Of a stretch of DNA of 64,000 bases, positions 1-11,959 are shown in pieces (the first letter of the stretch is position 1; each line of letters opens with the position of its first letter). The notes beneath the pieces are model-generated. The model was not told the DNA's origin and made no database searches. It was given only the letters and a program-made list of their open reading frames with translations. Source of the DNA: Nematostella vectensis (lineage: Eukaryota > Cnidaria > Anthozoa > Actiniaria > Edwardsiidae); contig NC_064043.1 in the NCBI RefSeq assembly GCF_932526225.1, positions 15,436,085 to 15,500,084 on the forward strand, in the 5' to 3' direction. The position numbers and the translations under genes are program-made.

Positions 1-330
1 TCGATCTTGTTTTGTGTTTTTTCTTCGTTTCGAATCGGTCTTGCTTTGTGCTATTTCTGCTGCGCACGTTTCGATTCGGTCTTGTTTTGTGTTATTTCTT
101 CGTTTCGTCTCGGCCTTGTTTTGTGCTATTTCTGCTGCGCACGTTTCGACTCGATCTTGTTTTGTGTTATTTCTCCGTTTCGACTCGGTCTTGTTTTGTG
201 CTATCTCTGCTGCGCACGTTTCGAGTCGGTCTTGTTTTATGCTATTTCTGCTGCGCACGTTTCGACTCCATCTTTGTTTTTCTCCGCACCGCGTCCTTGT
301 GCTTTTTCTTGTAGTCTTGTGTTAGGTCTC
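1..330. repeat. Minisatellite in the last visible NOL8 intron
   Basis: Imperfect tandem units built around GTCTTGTTTTGTGCTATTTC and TGCTGCGCACGTTTCGA. Long and short versions of the unit alternate, so reading frames stay open on both strands by chance. It lies 3' of NOL8 exon 479..713 (gene on the minus strand), inside the intron that leads to the missing last exon. The left end is cut by the window. Confidence 0.85.
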
Positions 331-478
331 TGCGCATGCGCACCCAACGATTGGTGATCTCCTCCAGAGATGCATGACGGGTAAATGTAGTTTCGTCTGC
401 AAAACAAGGGGATCTTTATCACCATCATCAACAAGAATAGGGATACTGTGAAGGCTTTGTGAGACACTCAAAACTTAC

Positions 479-3400
479 CACCAAGTCGAGGGTCGTTCTG
501 CTGGAAGAAGAAAAGTTCGCCATCAGCAGTCTCTTGCTTCAAGTCTTTCTCCTCTTCCTTCTCCTCCTCCTCGTCGTCGCTGCTGCTGTCGTATGGAAGT
601 TTCTCTTGGTGCCAGCCTACTTTGTGTAGTACCTCCATCTCGCCGATGTCCTTGGCAGGAGACTCTTCATCGCTGCCCGTGGTGTTACCGAGAAATAAGA
701 AGGATGCACTGGACTAGAAGTAGAATGCGTTTAGGGAAGATTAAAAAATTACTTTCAACTGGAAAAATGTGAGCTTGGTCTCCCTGTGCCCAGAATAATA
801 AAAAACAAATGGGGGACGGGGTTGCAGGGGAGTTAAAGGGTATGTTGGTTTGCATGCAATGGCAATGTCTAGCTTCACTTCACTTTAATTCATTTTTACA
901 GCGCAACCAGTAAGACCATGAACTCAGTAAATAGGTATTGAGTGTTTGTTCCGACCGATCACTCGCGAGATATTCAAACAGTCAACTAGAAACCTGTCTC
1001 AACAAGTCGTAGTGGGTCTGATTCTAATTCTTGGGTCTGATTCGTCTAAAGACAATAAATATTCCACACATATCTTTTAAGATATGTCGAGGGTTAACAC
1101 TTAAAAGTGTTCACGGTTTTACTGGTCGAGCTGTAATACAAATCCGTAATAACAAACATAAGGAACCTTTTTTTCCCGCTCCGCTCCTCACGTCCTTACC
1201 TCTTCTTTCTTCGAGCCGAACATCTCCGCCAGTGATGTAGTATTGACGTCGTAAAAAGTATCTTTCGTTACTTCAGGCGCGCTTGTCACTTTTAAAGCCT
1301 CCGCTGATTCAGATTTCGGGCTCACTTCTGGCTCTGGTTCCTTGCTAGTTTGTTTTGGGGTCTTGTTTACTATTTGCTCGTAGTCTTCATGATCTTCGCG
1401 ACTTGGGTCATAACGCATCTTTGTTGAATCCCTGAAAGGTACACCCCAACAGTTGAGATACTATTTAAATAAGTTCTTTTTAACTAAATGAGAATAGAAG
1501 TACGACTGAAGGGTATAGCTGATATCCTTTTCTCGACGCTATCGGCGAATTGAATAAAACAGTCTAATGCTGCATTCAAACCAAAACCATGTTTAGTCAA
1601 ACAAGGTTTTTCTTTGCCTGATAACTTGCCAAGTTTCTTATTGTGTTGAATTCTTACTAGCTAAATAATCACTTAGTAATATGTACAGCACAGTCTATTC
1701 AGTTTTGTTCTTGGTTCTGTCCATTCTTAGGAGATGAGATTTGAACCAGTTTAATTGAACCACCTTTAAACTGGTTTAAGTGCTAGTCTGAATGTGGTAG
1801 GAAAGTGAAATGAAAGTGAAATTCCCCATTCCCCGATGAGGGACTCCCACTGTCCATTCGAGTAGCACTTCCAGTCAGCATTGTCATCGGTCTTCGTGTG
1901 TAAACTGGCCTCAACTCGCCTAAACAAATAAGGATCATCGGTCTTCGTGTGTAAACTGGCCTCAACTCGCCTAAACAAATAAGGATCATCGGTCTTCGTG
2001 TGTAAACTGGCCTCAACTCGCCTAAACAAATAAGGATCATCGGTCTTCGTGTGTAAACTGGCCTAAACTCACCTAAACAAATAAGGATCATCGGTCTTCG
2101 TGTGTAAACTGGCCTCAAATCGCCTAAACAAATAAGGATCATCGGTCTTCGTGTGTAAACTGGCCTAAACTCACCTAAACAAATAAGGATCATCGGTCTT
2201 CGTGTGTAAACTGGCCTCAAATCGCCTAAACAAATAAGGATAATCGGTCTTCGTGTGTAAACTGGCCTCGACTCACCTGAAAACCTCGATGTGAGCGGTG
2301 TTCTGGTGTAGACTGGCTACCAGACTCCCTCCTAGCATTTTTTGTAGCACTGCCATTGACATGTCCTTTTCTCTGGCAAGCTGCATGGTTACGTCATCAT
2401 CCGTGTTGTCAAGGCAACGTGACGAGCTATCAATCACGTCAATCTTCTCCTCTTCTTGATCTTCCCCGTCGCTGTCGATAAACCTCTTGTCCAGCTGGAA
2501 CCGGCGGTCTCCTTTGAACGAAGCCTGGAGCTTGAAGAGCTGCAGTTTGGAAATAAGTATCAAAATAGTGAATCTCCTTACTGTACTAGCATATGCCTTC
2601 AAAGATAGTAATGGGAATTTGAGGTAAGGTCTGTTTCTGCCATACAAAACCTGCTACTGCAGTTGCCCTTTAAATCGCGAGCCATTTTTAACACCATGTT
2701 CTATTGAAATACAGTTAGTCAGAGCACAGCAAAGTCGTTACATATTAGTTAATGTTCCTTAGCGCCTCGTGTAATCTCCAAAAATACCTTTGACAGGTAT
2801 TGCATATTAAATGATATGTGCGTCTACGGAGCATGTTACTAAAATGAGAGCAGGGGCGAAACAGGATAAACCGTCACCATGTGCTTGATTAAAGTAAACC
2901 AAAACTTTTCGGATTGAAATCTCGGATGCCGTCTGTTTCTCGTTGAAATACAGCGGTTTATTCACAGGAAACTTCAAAATAACAATCTACGAATAAAGCC
3001 TGATAATTTAATGACAATATTTGATGGGAAATATCTTGGTTACTCGCTTTGGTTAGCCGATGGAAATAGATGCTTTGTGTGGCTCGCCATTGGGCGTAAA
3101 ATGACGACGCGATTGGCCTACCTCAAGTTCAAGCAAGTGTGGAGGACACCGAGGTACATACCTTCTCCCCGCTCTTTCCCTCAAACTGAGGTTTGGGAGC
3201 GAAGCCGACGTCATCGTCATCACCGGAAGTGGCATCACTCTCTGCGCTACTACTTCCGCTGTCAAATCCAAGCCAATCGCGGGCTTCTTTGCCTGAGATC
3301 TAAAACGCGGAAGAAGTGTTGAAATTAAGAAATAGATCTCATTTTTGCGTGCGTCTATCCTCTAATAGATGCAAAGATGACGTAACAGTGTGTCATGAAC

Positions 3401-6400
3401 AAAAAGTACGCAACGAAACGCAGTCGAGTCCTTCATGACACGCTGTGACGTAATCTGAGGACAGACGAATTTAATTTGTTTATACAACAATCAAAATGTT
3501 TCATAATCTAGACTTGGTGAGCATGCGCGCATGCTGACGCCAAGAGTGTGTGTGTCGCTGTCCTTAATAACACATGGACCCTTGACAAACCAGAGCGCGC
3601 GATTTACGAGTGTCGTTATATAAATGTGAATATTGGAAACACCAGACGTGTGCTTAAGATCATTCGCTTTCTTCGCAAATGAAATAAATACCTTTCTGGG
3701 GTTGCAAGAAGCGCGAGTTGCACCCACGCATGGTACTCGCACCCACGCATGGTACTCACACCCACGCATGGTACTCGCACCCACGCATGGTACTCACACC
3801 CACGCATGGTACTCACACCCACGCATGGTACTCACTTTAGACTCTGATGGCGACTTTTTCTGCCTTGTGCGATTGTCAGCTTCATCATCGGAGTCGAAGA
3901 CTATACGACGGCCGTCATCACTCGCCTTGCCGCCGTCCACCGCAGTAAGGGCTGACGCGATCAGCTGCTTTTGCGAGGCTGCTGCCTTCTCTCGCTCTTT
4001 TATCGCACTTAGGCGCCTTGCATTAGAATCAAGGTGTTTCGAGCAGCCCAGCGGTGATTCAGCCGCGCCATGTCCGTTTGACTTCTTCGTCGTGCCAGTG
4101 TTATCCCCAATTGAATGAGCCTTTATGTATTTTTGTTCCTCGATAGGTGGATCTTTCTCGACATTCTTGTCACTTTTCACACCTTTCTTCATTGTACTTT
4201 TTGCCGTATATTTATCTGTTACAACGTCTAAAAAATTCGCGTCTTCCTTATTTTCTCTTATCGTTGTTTCCTTATCGTTAAGATTCCCATTCGAAGACTT
4301 TTCATGATTCACTTTTTCTTTACCTTTCCCCGCATCGTCACTCCCTGATTCTTTGAGAGATTCCTTCTTTTTTCTATTATTTCTTCCATCACACATTTTT
4401 TCCTTGGGACTGTCCGGTAGTCCGTCCGGAGAAGCAGTCATTGACTCCTTCATTTTCTTTGTGCTCTCCCGTGTTTCGTTTGTGTCGGTTTCCTCACAGC
4501 TATCTTCATCCATGCTTTCCTCCCCACGCCTCTCGCGTCTTCTTTTCCCTAATTTGAGGTCTTTGGCAACTTGCCCTTTCGCCGTGAAACCATATTTTAC
4601 GTCGGCACAATCTGTAATTTCCTTGTTTCCCTTATCTTGGCGCTTGACTTTACCTTTAGTCATTGCGACTTCATCCTCGAATTTGCCCAGCCCCCCACGC
4701 CCACCACTAGCCCCTAAATACGACACCCCTTTTTTCCGGCTATCATGGGAGTCACACTTCTTTTCAATAGATTTCGTTCCCTTCAAATTTTGTGAACTAC
4801 TCTTAGTCCGTTTACACGGCGAATCCGAATCAGAGATCTGCCCTGGAGATGATCTATCATCAGACTCATCTATTCCTATATCCGAATTAAAGTCTACTGA
4901 ACTTTTGTCGGCACTTTTTGTCAAGAAACTCATCAACAAGTCAGAGCTTGATTCATTATCACTGGATACCTCCTCACTTTCACCATCACTGGAATCCTGC
5001 TCACTTTCACCATCACTGTAATGGTCTTTACTTTCGCCATCACTACAATCCTCCTTACTTTCACCGACCATGGATCTTTTAGCCGGAGAACTTTCATCAT
5101 TGAACCCTAATTTTTGTTTGGTCTGATTTTTCTTTTTTGACCTAGCCTTTGGTTCGGTAAACTCTTCCGTTTTTGTACGATTCTCCATCTTGTTCAAACT
5201 TGATTTTCTAGGTTTCACATTTGCTCCTTTGCTTTTTGGATCAGAAACATCGCTTACCCGTTTTTTCCTTCTAACAGCATCTTTGTCTCTGTGTTTAGCT
5301 TCATCTAGAGCGGATGATCTATTGAGTAAATTATCTTGCAAACCTAAATCTCTTGATTGACTCTTCTCCTTCCCACACCTCAGCATAGCATTCCCGACTT
5401 TGACCTGTTCTCTCGGGGACGCATGGCCGTTTTTCGTTGGAAACGGTTCAAGGGAATCCCCAGACCCAGACCTGTCCATTTTCTTCTGTGATGAATTATT
5501 GGCGGATTTACGAGAAGTTCTCACTTCCTTGGAAGACGCTTGGTTCTCGTCCCGTAAATCCCACGTTAGCTGCTCACAAGATGCCTCCTCCGTCACTTCT
5601 TCGCGGAATTTCTTCAAATTATGAACAGTTTTGCTGGGATCAAATCTGGCGATTTTTGCACTCCCTCTTTGACGCATGCGCAGAATTGGCAAAGCTCTCC
5701 CGAACTTGCCAACAACCCAGTCCTTCTTTCCGGGAACCTGGGAACCAGGAACTGCGTGTTTGATGGGCTCAACGAGCTCCTCGGACAAGGCGGGGGAAGT
5801 TAGCGACTTTGATGTGGTCTTCGAAGATGTGGCTGCCTTTCTTTCTTTTTCAAGTCTAACAAGGACAATATTAAATTTGGTAAGATGTACACACCTATTG
5901 TAAATAAGGAGAATCCATGGGTCGTAGACCGCAGTGCTTCATGGGTATCAAATAAATAGGCAAATAAGCGTATATTAAAACAAATCCAGGCTTCACAAGC
6001 TGTTGCATTTAATTTATGTTCCTTTGAACATTCGCATAGCTTTCAGTTAATAACTTATCCATTTTATGCCTACCTACGAAGCACTGCGGTATACGACACA
6101 TTGGTTTCTAGTGCAGCTTATTTGAACAACTATAAGTTATGCAACACTGTGAGAATACAAGTATCATAACAAGTGCAATCATAACAAGTGCAATCATAAC
6201 AAGTGCAATCATAACAAGTGCAATCATAACAAGTGCAATCATAACAAGTGCAATCATAACAAGTGCAATCATAACGAGTGCAATCATAACAAGTGCAATC
6301 ATAACAAGTGCAATCATAACGAGTGCAATCATAACGAGTGCAATCATAACAAGTGCAATCATAACAAGTGCAATCATAACAAGTGCAATCATAACAAGTG

Positions 6401-8173
6401 CAATCATAACAAGTGCAATCATAACAAGTGCAGAAATAAATCAGCAATATATTTTAACAGCATGAACTTCAAAACTGTTAACATATGTATAAACAGTAGC
6501 TTTCTTTATAAAATCGTCTGCCTTGTTTTTGTTTTTTATTGAAATAGCTGTTTTATCAAATCAGCTATTTTAATAAAATGCGAATTGTTGCGATTGGCCT
6601 TTTAGGGTTTTAAAGAATTATACAAAAGTAATAATAAAACAAACTAACAAAAAATGGGTGCATAGCAGCATTGCAAAAAACGGTTAAGTTTTTAAGACAA
6701 AAAAAAAACTAGACCAGAAGTAGTAAGTAATAGGACACACTTATTACCACTTTCTACCAAAACAAATATACTCACCGAGATAGGAAACTTTCTTTGGCTT
6801 GCTGCACCTTTATTTGACTTCCTTTCCAGTTTGTATTTGTTAAAACTGATATACCTGTTAAAGGAAAATGCAGTTTAAAAAAGAGGTCTGAGGTGGCTAC
6901 AAAACTATGTCAGATCTTGTAGAATCAAACATTTCCAAGTCACACTAAATACAATACATTAATAACATTTGCAAAAACTCCTACTCACATTTTCTGATAG
7001 AAGCTTCTGGAGCAGATATGTCAACATATGCAAATGTTTTGCCAGGGAAGCCTGTAATGAAAAAAAACCCTCAAAACCTACTTAAAGGACAGGGGTTGGA
7101 GGGGGAGCACCCATAACAATAAGGGATAGCATGATCCATTTGCGTGAGACCCCTAAAGTAATTAAACACCACAAAAGGGATAGCAGTTAAGGCAATTTTA
7201 AACCTAAAAGATAGGATCCTCACCCCTGTCTACCTTTATGGGACCCCCCACACACTTGGCAGATGCTGACCAACACGTGTCTAACCACAGAAAACAGAAA
7301 ATACCCTTGTGGAAAATATTTAAAAATTCTTAAACAGACCTAATAAATTGGTATACAAAACGTCTTACTACTTACATCTCTACTTTATATTTCATCTCTA
7401 CTATATATTTCATCTCTACTTTATGTCCTTAAAATGCCAACCGCTAAACCGTGAATACCTAGAATATGTTTATTGTCTTCTGGCAAATAACAAGCAAGAT
7501 GTTAGACAAGTTCCTAGTTTACTGTTTTGATATCTTGTATGTAATAGGTTACCACAAAACATCTATACATCATATTTCCACTGTTCAGGGTTTTTCTGGT
7601 CTGGTGGTAATTCAAGAGTTTGCTGCAATAAAAACTGGAAAAAACTTGTGTAAAACATACCATTCCAACCTTGTGTTGGTTTAATTCTAAAAAGTGCTCT
7701 AACCTGTTGGTGACAGCTGTTGTATATTCTTCTCACCTGGCAAACCATCTTTCCTATGAATCTCCACAGAAGAAACTGAACCAAAATTCTTCAACCTTTC
7801 ACTGCAATAAATACAAATTTCTGTTGAGTTGTTGCAAAAATTCTACTTTTAAAATAAGCAAGCAGCTTATTGTGATGATCTCAGTTCCCTTTTGAGAACC
7901 CTACTGGGTCCTCTTCTGGTTACTACAGGTCAACTATTAAATCTGTGAGCACCTAAAAGATGTGTGGAATTATTATTGTCTTCTGACGAATCAGAAGCGA
8001 GAATTCAGTCACTGAGACACTCTCATAGATAGACCTTAAAAAGCCCTTTGTAAAAAAATAGTTTGTATCTAATTACTGATAAGTGATTGAGTGGCTTTTA
8101 ACCTGATATCCCTCTCTTTGATCTCATGGTACAGACCACCAATAAATAGCCTTGTCTTTACTTGAGAGCTCAT
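479..8173 (-). CDS. NOL8: NOL8, nucleolar RRM protein (3' end beyond window)
   Basis: Nucleolar protein 8 is an RNA-binding protein of the nucleolus linked to ribosome biogenesis. Coding exons on the minus strand: 8173-8103, 7801-7737, 7051-6989, 6854-6776, 5855-3836, 3299-3162, 2539-2277, 1431-1200, 713-479. Phases agree at every junction, giving 1055 codons plus one base; the last exon is left of the window. An RRM fills residues ~7-90, with RNP2 RLFIGGL and RNP1 KTFAYVDI, followed by KESFLSRLEKE, typical of NOL8. The 2-kb exon encodes a low-complexity Lys/Ser/Asp/Glu-rich centre. The C-terminal family blocks are present: RLSAIKEREKAAA, IVFDSDDE, KPQFEGKSGEK, FQLDKRFIDSD, MRYDPSREDHEDYE and ELFFFQQNDPRL. 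The start is the ATG at 8173, four residues before RNP2, in an exon opening at acceptor 8184. Two introns begin with splice-site minisatellites. Ortholog assignment is strong; exon edges are read by eye. Confidence 0.9.
1885..2276 (-). repeat. 51-bp minisatellite with AG|GT junctions at NOL8 donor
   Basis: About 7.7 copies of a 51-bp unit start exactly at the 5' splice site of NOL8 exon 2539-2277. On the gene strand the best units begin GTGAGTTTAGGCC and end TTATTTGTTTAG, so neighbouring units form TTTAG|GTGAGT. Junctions seen after the authentic GTGAGT are two GTGAGT, about four GCGAGT and two GCGATT. The unit is intronic and carries no exon sequence apart from the similar TTYAG before the donor. 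Confidence 0.9.
3722..3835 (-). repeat. 19-bp minisatellite repeating the NOL8 5' splice site
   Basis: Six tandem 19-bp units, GTGAGTACCATGCGTGGGT on the gene strand. The first unit is the authentic donor of the 2-kb NOL8 exon (AAA|GTGAGTACC). Moving into the intron the donor-like hexamers read GTGAGT, GTGAGT, GTGAGT, GCGAGT, GTGAGT, GCGAGT. Using an alternative copy would shift the frame, because 19 is not a multiple of three. Confidence 0.92.
5921..6097. mobile_element. Short inverted-repeat element (MITE-like) in NOL8 intron
   Basis: A 177-bp segment is bounded by 20-bp inverted repeats, GTCGTAGACCGCAGTGCTTC at the left and its near-perfect complement at the right (one mismatch). The interior is AT-rich and noncoding. 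I see no clear target-site duplication, so the exact ends are uncertain. Confidence 0.55.
6164..6432. repeat. 15-bp minisatellite, about 18 copies
   Basis: Unit ATAACAAGTGCAATC, nearly invariant, with a few copies reading ATAACGAG. It lies in the NOL8 intron between exons 6854-6776 and 5855-3836, about 300 bp before the acceptor. The 15-bp period keeps frames open on both strands, which explains spurious Ile/Thr/Ser and Cys/Tyr/Asp ORFs. Confidence 0.95.
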
Positions 8174-8305
8174 TGCACTAGCTCTGAAATAAAGAGGAAT
8201 AATAATATTGTGAATATTTGAGCATGCTGTGTAGTGAATCAAACATTTCCCATAATAATGCCTTTTTAAGCCGGCCGGGCAGGGGATCCTCCGGTTTGGC
8301 GAAAT

Positions 8306-8372
8306 ATCAATCTCGTCCCCAGAGCCCACGTACCTTTCTGCCAGAGGCAAGGTACAAGGCTCTGGGATAATC
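8306..8372 (-). repeat. Left copy of a dispersed near-palindromic repeat
   Basis: Read on the minus strand this matches 9219-9280 over about 60 bp. Both contain the arms CAGAGCCTTGTACCTT and AAGGTACRTGGGCTCTG with a short loop, followed by GGGGACRAGA. The two copies are inverted relative to each other with the GGGGAC tails pointing outward, and they flank the RecQ-like fragment. Confidence 0.6.
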
Positions 8373-8479
8373 AATTTTTCACAAACAGAATTTGTTGGTT
8401 CTGGTTTTACTGCACAGGTCCAAACAAAATAGCCACCAGAAAGAACAAGATTTGATCTCTTTACTAATCGATCCGATTC

Positions 8480-8821
8480 GTGCTCGACAAATTAGGAAAA
8501 GTTAAAGATTTTACGCTGAAAGAAATTCAATCCCATATATTGAAGTCAGTCATTGTTTATAGAAAGGATAGTTTTGGTGTACTGTATATGTTGCAAACCG
8601 GTAATGGTAAAGCATTCCTAATTCACGAAGTGCTTGGATTCGCCTACGATTTGTTTTTGTCTCAAGGAGAGCACAGTTCAATTATTTTACTGATTTCGCC
8701 CTTGAATGCCTCAATGGAGGGCAAGATTAAAAAGCTTCGCTCACGCATTATTTCAGTGTCCATGCATGTGAGGATTCCATTGCTCCACGATGTAAATATT
8801 ACATTTGCCTGCCTCAAGTAG
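8480..8821 (+). pseudogene. RecQ-like DEAD/DEAH helicase fragment
   Basis: A 113-codon open stretch resembles the start of a RecQ-type helicase domain. It has an FTLKEIQ entry motif like the usual LKPEQ region, a degraded Walker A (LQTGNGKAF where LPTGFGKS is expected), and ISPLNASMEGKIKKLR in place of the usual SPL..LM.DQ..L. Nothing corresponding to the later helicase motifs (DECH, motifs III-VI) follows. I read it as a decayed fragment. RecQ-like copies are common in cnidarian repeats, and the flanking inverted repeats suggest transposon carriage (inference). Confidence 0.6.
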
Positions 8822-9218
8822 TAGTAGTTGTCGTTAACCGACAGGGATTTCAATTATATTGCCTTCTTGTCGTCTCTTGTCGAAGAGACGACATATACTG
8901 CAGAACTCTTTTTTAAAGAGTTATTCTGCGTAAACATGACCGGCATATATATTACAACTTCGCATACTTCTACATTTCAAGTTATTTCCCATAGGCTTAA
9001 AGTTTGTAGCAGCAATAATAAAATTTGGTTTTAAATGTATATGCTGGTTTGTGGGAGTTTTCTTTGCAATTATATTTTCAAAACAGATCTGACTAGTAAT
9101 GACAGAATGTGTGTTAGGCGCCGTGAAGCTTTTCCATTGTTGTATTCACTTCTGTTTTATTTGCGCATGCTCACTGAAGCAAGCTCGAGAGCCAATTAGA
9201 ATCGCCCTAGGAATTAAT

Positions 9219-9280
9219 TATCACAGAGCCTTGTACCTTGCCGCTTATACCAAGGTACATGGGCTCTGGGGACAAGACTG
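9219..9280 (+). repeat. Right copy of a dispersed near-palindromic repeat
   Basis: Inverted partner of 8306-8372: CAGAGCCTTGTACCTTGCC, loop, AAGGTACATGGGCTCTG, then GGGGACAAGACTGG. The core folds back on itself with arms of about 16 bases. Confidence 0.6.
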
Positions 9281-9587
9281 GAAAATATTTGCCTGTAGGC
9301 TTGATTTGCAACCCCGAGTTTGAGCTTAGAACAAAAATTTGAAAAATAAAATAATTTCGAGAATTAAAGATGGGCTCCTTTTGCATCATTTTGGCGAAAA
9401 TCAAAGGCACCTCGGAGCAAACCCATATATGCAGTGCACTTTCAAAAACGTCTGCCACAATACAGTTACAGTACATAGTATCTGTCCAGAAATATGAGGG
9501 GTAGGGGTACCTTATCGCCTTAATAGCTCTTTATCAAATGTTTTGTTTTTATGTACAAGTTTTTTATCTTTTTGGTTTTTACTTTTT

Positions 9588-9732
9588 TTCCTCTTTAAGC
9601 ACATTTGATCATCATCTTGCCATAAAGAGGTTGGTTGACTGAATTGATTGTTTTCTGTCTTTCCTTTTTAAGCGCATTTGGTCATCATCTTGCCATAAAG
9701 AGAGGTTGGTTGACTGAATTGATTGTTTTTTT
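9588..9732 (+). repeat. Tandem duplication of about 73 bp
   Basis: Two adjacent copies share CATCATCTTGCCATAAAGAG and GGTTGGTTGACTGAATTGA. They are followed by poly-T and poly-G runs at 9727-9748. The surrounding 9.3-10.4 kb shows no gene that I recognise. Confidence 0.8.
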
Positions 9733-10490
9733 TTTTTGGGGGGGGGGAAGTGCCGCTCCTTCTGCTATGACTATGTTACTTGGCCGGTTGCGTAATTTAT
9801 AATCAATTAAACCATGTATTATTCTTTTTACATATTATAATCAGCTTTGAGTTGAATATTTGGCATAGTACAGACCATTAAAATGTAATATCTCCCTTCA
9901 TGGAATTGGATCTTAATGTGTTTTCGTTTTCAGCAAGTTTCAGCAATTTGAGCGTAACCCTGAGGTTACAGGCTCTCTAAATGTGATCAATATTAATAGC
10001 CCGCATTGCAATAACTCATTCGCTGCCCATGTGCATAAATTACTTTAAAAGCCATGGCGCGTGCCAGAAAATGTCCTTTTGCCTTATTTGGGTGAAAGTC
10101 TGCATACCAAATTTGAGCCAAATCAGATGAACCCAAGCTGATTAAATAGGTGGAAAGGTAAAGCAAGCTGGTAGTTATAATATTCCTGGCAAAAAGACGC
10201 TACGGTTTAGTATTTCATTTACACCTATTTCAAGTACATTGTCAATGCAAACAGCAAATTGGTATGTACAGGATGGAAGTTCTATCACAGAGAACCAAGG
10301 ATTTAAATATATTTTAGCAAATGCAGAAAAGATTATGCATAAATTATCCAATAAAAGCTCATTAGAATATGGTTCTGGCATGAACCTCTTTTGACCTAAC
10401 TAAAAAAAGAGCACTTTACTACCGTAAGAATTGACACTTGTGGTCTACACTGATAATGTTAATTTTTTTTCTATATAAACAATCCAATTG

Positions 10491-10760
10491 TTTACTCTTT
10501 TTGCTGATGACACAAACTTAATTTTCAAATTGAAATCTGCTGAGAACATGAATGAAATATTAAACTCTGAGCTATTTAAACTAACAAAATGGTCAAGACA
10601 AATGAATTATCACTTAACACTAAAATATTTAACCTAAAAACTATATATTTTACATTACTTTATCTGTACATACATTATGGAAGCTGGGCAAGTAATTATG
10701 ACACAAGTTTAAAACGAATATACATTTTGCAAAAAAGGTGTATAAAAATAGTAACAAATT
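10491..10760 (+). pseudogene. LINE reverse-transcriptase fragment
   Basis: Two short reading frames match the C-terminal half of a non-LTR retrotransposon RT. The first (from 10491) carries the catalytic box as LFADDTNLIF and continues through LNSELFKLTKW to a stop near 10637. The second (about 10656-10760) reads YGSWASNYDTSLKR and LQKRCIKIVTN, the usual thumb region. The sequence between them is missing or scrambled, so this is a dead, internally deleted remnant. The LINE clade cannot be assigned from so little. Confidence 0.75.
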
Positions 10761-11382
10761 AGAACTTGGGATATAATGACGATAAAACATGATAAGGGAT
10801 AAAGACAAAGATTGAAAGAAAGTGAATAAAAAATGAATAAAAATAGCAAAGATTTCAATAAATCAATAAACGCTTTGTGCCTGAATATGTGTATTCATAA
10901 GTATCATCCAAATATTTTCTTGTACTGTAAGCTTGGTTCATAATCAGAGAGCACCTATTGTTGATTTCCTTTAAGTTTGCCGGGTTTCCTTAATATCTCC
11001 CTCTACTAACTATGATTGCATTACAAATTGTTTTCTATGCGCAAACTGACATGTACTGGAATGAAGCCATTAGCCTGCGCTGTTCTTGAGTTTTTTTTTG
11101 TCTTTTGTGTAGGATTAGAAATTGTTTTATAAAAGAAATAAAACATTCTTTATTTGCCTTCATTATGTTTTGAAAACATCAGTGTTTGATTAGGGAATTC
11201 TCATGCTCCACTGATCTGCTCTCAAATTCTCCCAAACAAAAACACCTCGCCTTTCAAAGCTCAATGAAGGAATGCAAATAATATTTTATTTCTTACATAA
11301 AGGCAATCTTAGTTCAGCTGCACATGTACATTGAGTATACATTGGGTTGTACATTGGGTTGTTTGGAATACAAAACAGTTTA

Positions 11383-11959
11383 TGCACTAGTCAATTGAAA
11401 CCCCCATCCCCATGGTCCTGGGGAAGGGTGGGGGGGGGTAGACTTTGACCCTGTACAAAACCGAGAAAAGGCCCCCACCCCCTCGGGACAAAACAGCTTT
11501 TAAATGCCCCTACCCCTGGGATGCAAACTATAGGAAACTACCTGACAACAAGTCATCTAAAATAAGCTTTTTTATCTTTCAAAGCCAGTACATTTGTACC
11601 AATTACTATGAAGATAACAGTTACAAAAAAAGATGGAAAAATAAATCATCTTCATCTGGCATTTTTTTTTTAATATTTGTTTTTGCACATGTCGCCGTGC
11701 AGCATGCCACATGCTGATACATGGAATTGCTTGCTACAGAAGAAAAAGAGTCTCAAGCCAGAAACTAACATGATATTTGTGACACTATTCACTTGTCCCA
11801 AACCCCCACGGTGGGGATAAGTCTTAGAGTAAAAAACTGTCAATTCCCCCACCCCCTCGGGACAGATTCTGGTTCAAAAGTGCTCTAAACCCCCACCTTA
11901 ACCCCACACTTCCCCGGGACCATGGCGGTGGGGGTGGGGGGTTTCAAATGACTAGTGCA
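11383..11959. mobile_element. Non-autonomous TIR DNA transposon, TTA target duplication
   Basis: A 577-bp element bounded by imperfect inverted repeats of about 55 bp whose outer ends are TGCACTAGTCAATTGAAACC (left) and the complement of TGCACTAGTCATTTGAAACC (right). Both continue into C/G-rich runs (CCATGGTCCYGGGGAAG). TTA directly abuts both ends, compatible with a 3-bp target duplication as in PIF/Harbinger elements. No transposase is encoded. Superfamily is inferred from the duplication length only. Confidence 0.65.

Noticed and set aside
4353-5021. 222-codon plus-strand ORF
   Set aside because: Antisense shadow of the large NOL8 exon; Ser/Leu/Pro-rich composition mirrors the Lys/Glu/Ser-rich sense protein.
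6108-6465. Three open frames of Ile-Ala-Leu-Val-Met, Cys-Tyr-Asp-Cys-Thr and Ile-Thr-Ser-Ala repeats
   Set aside because: 15-bp minisatellite in a NOL8 intron; all frames are open by periodicity.
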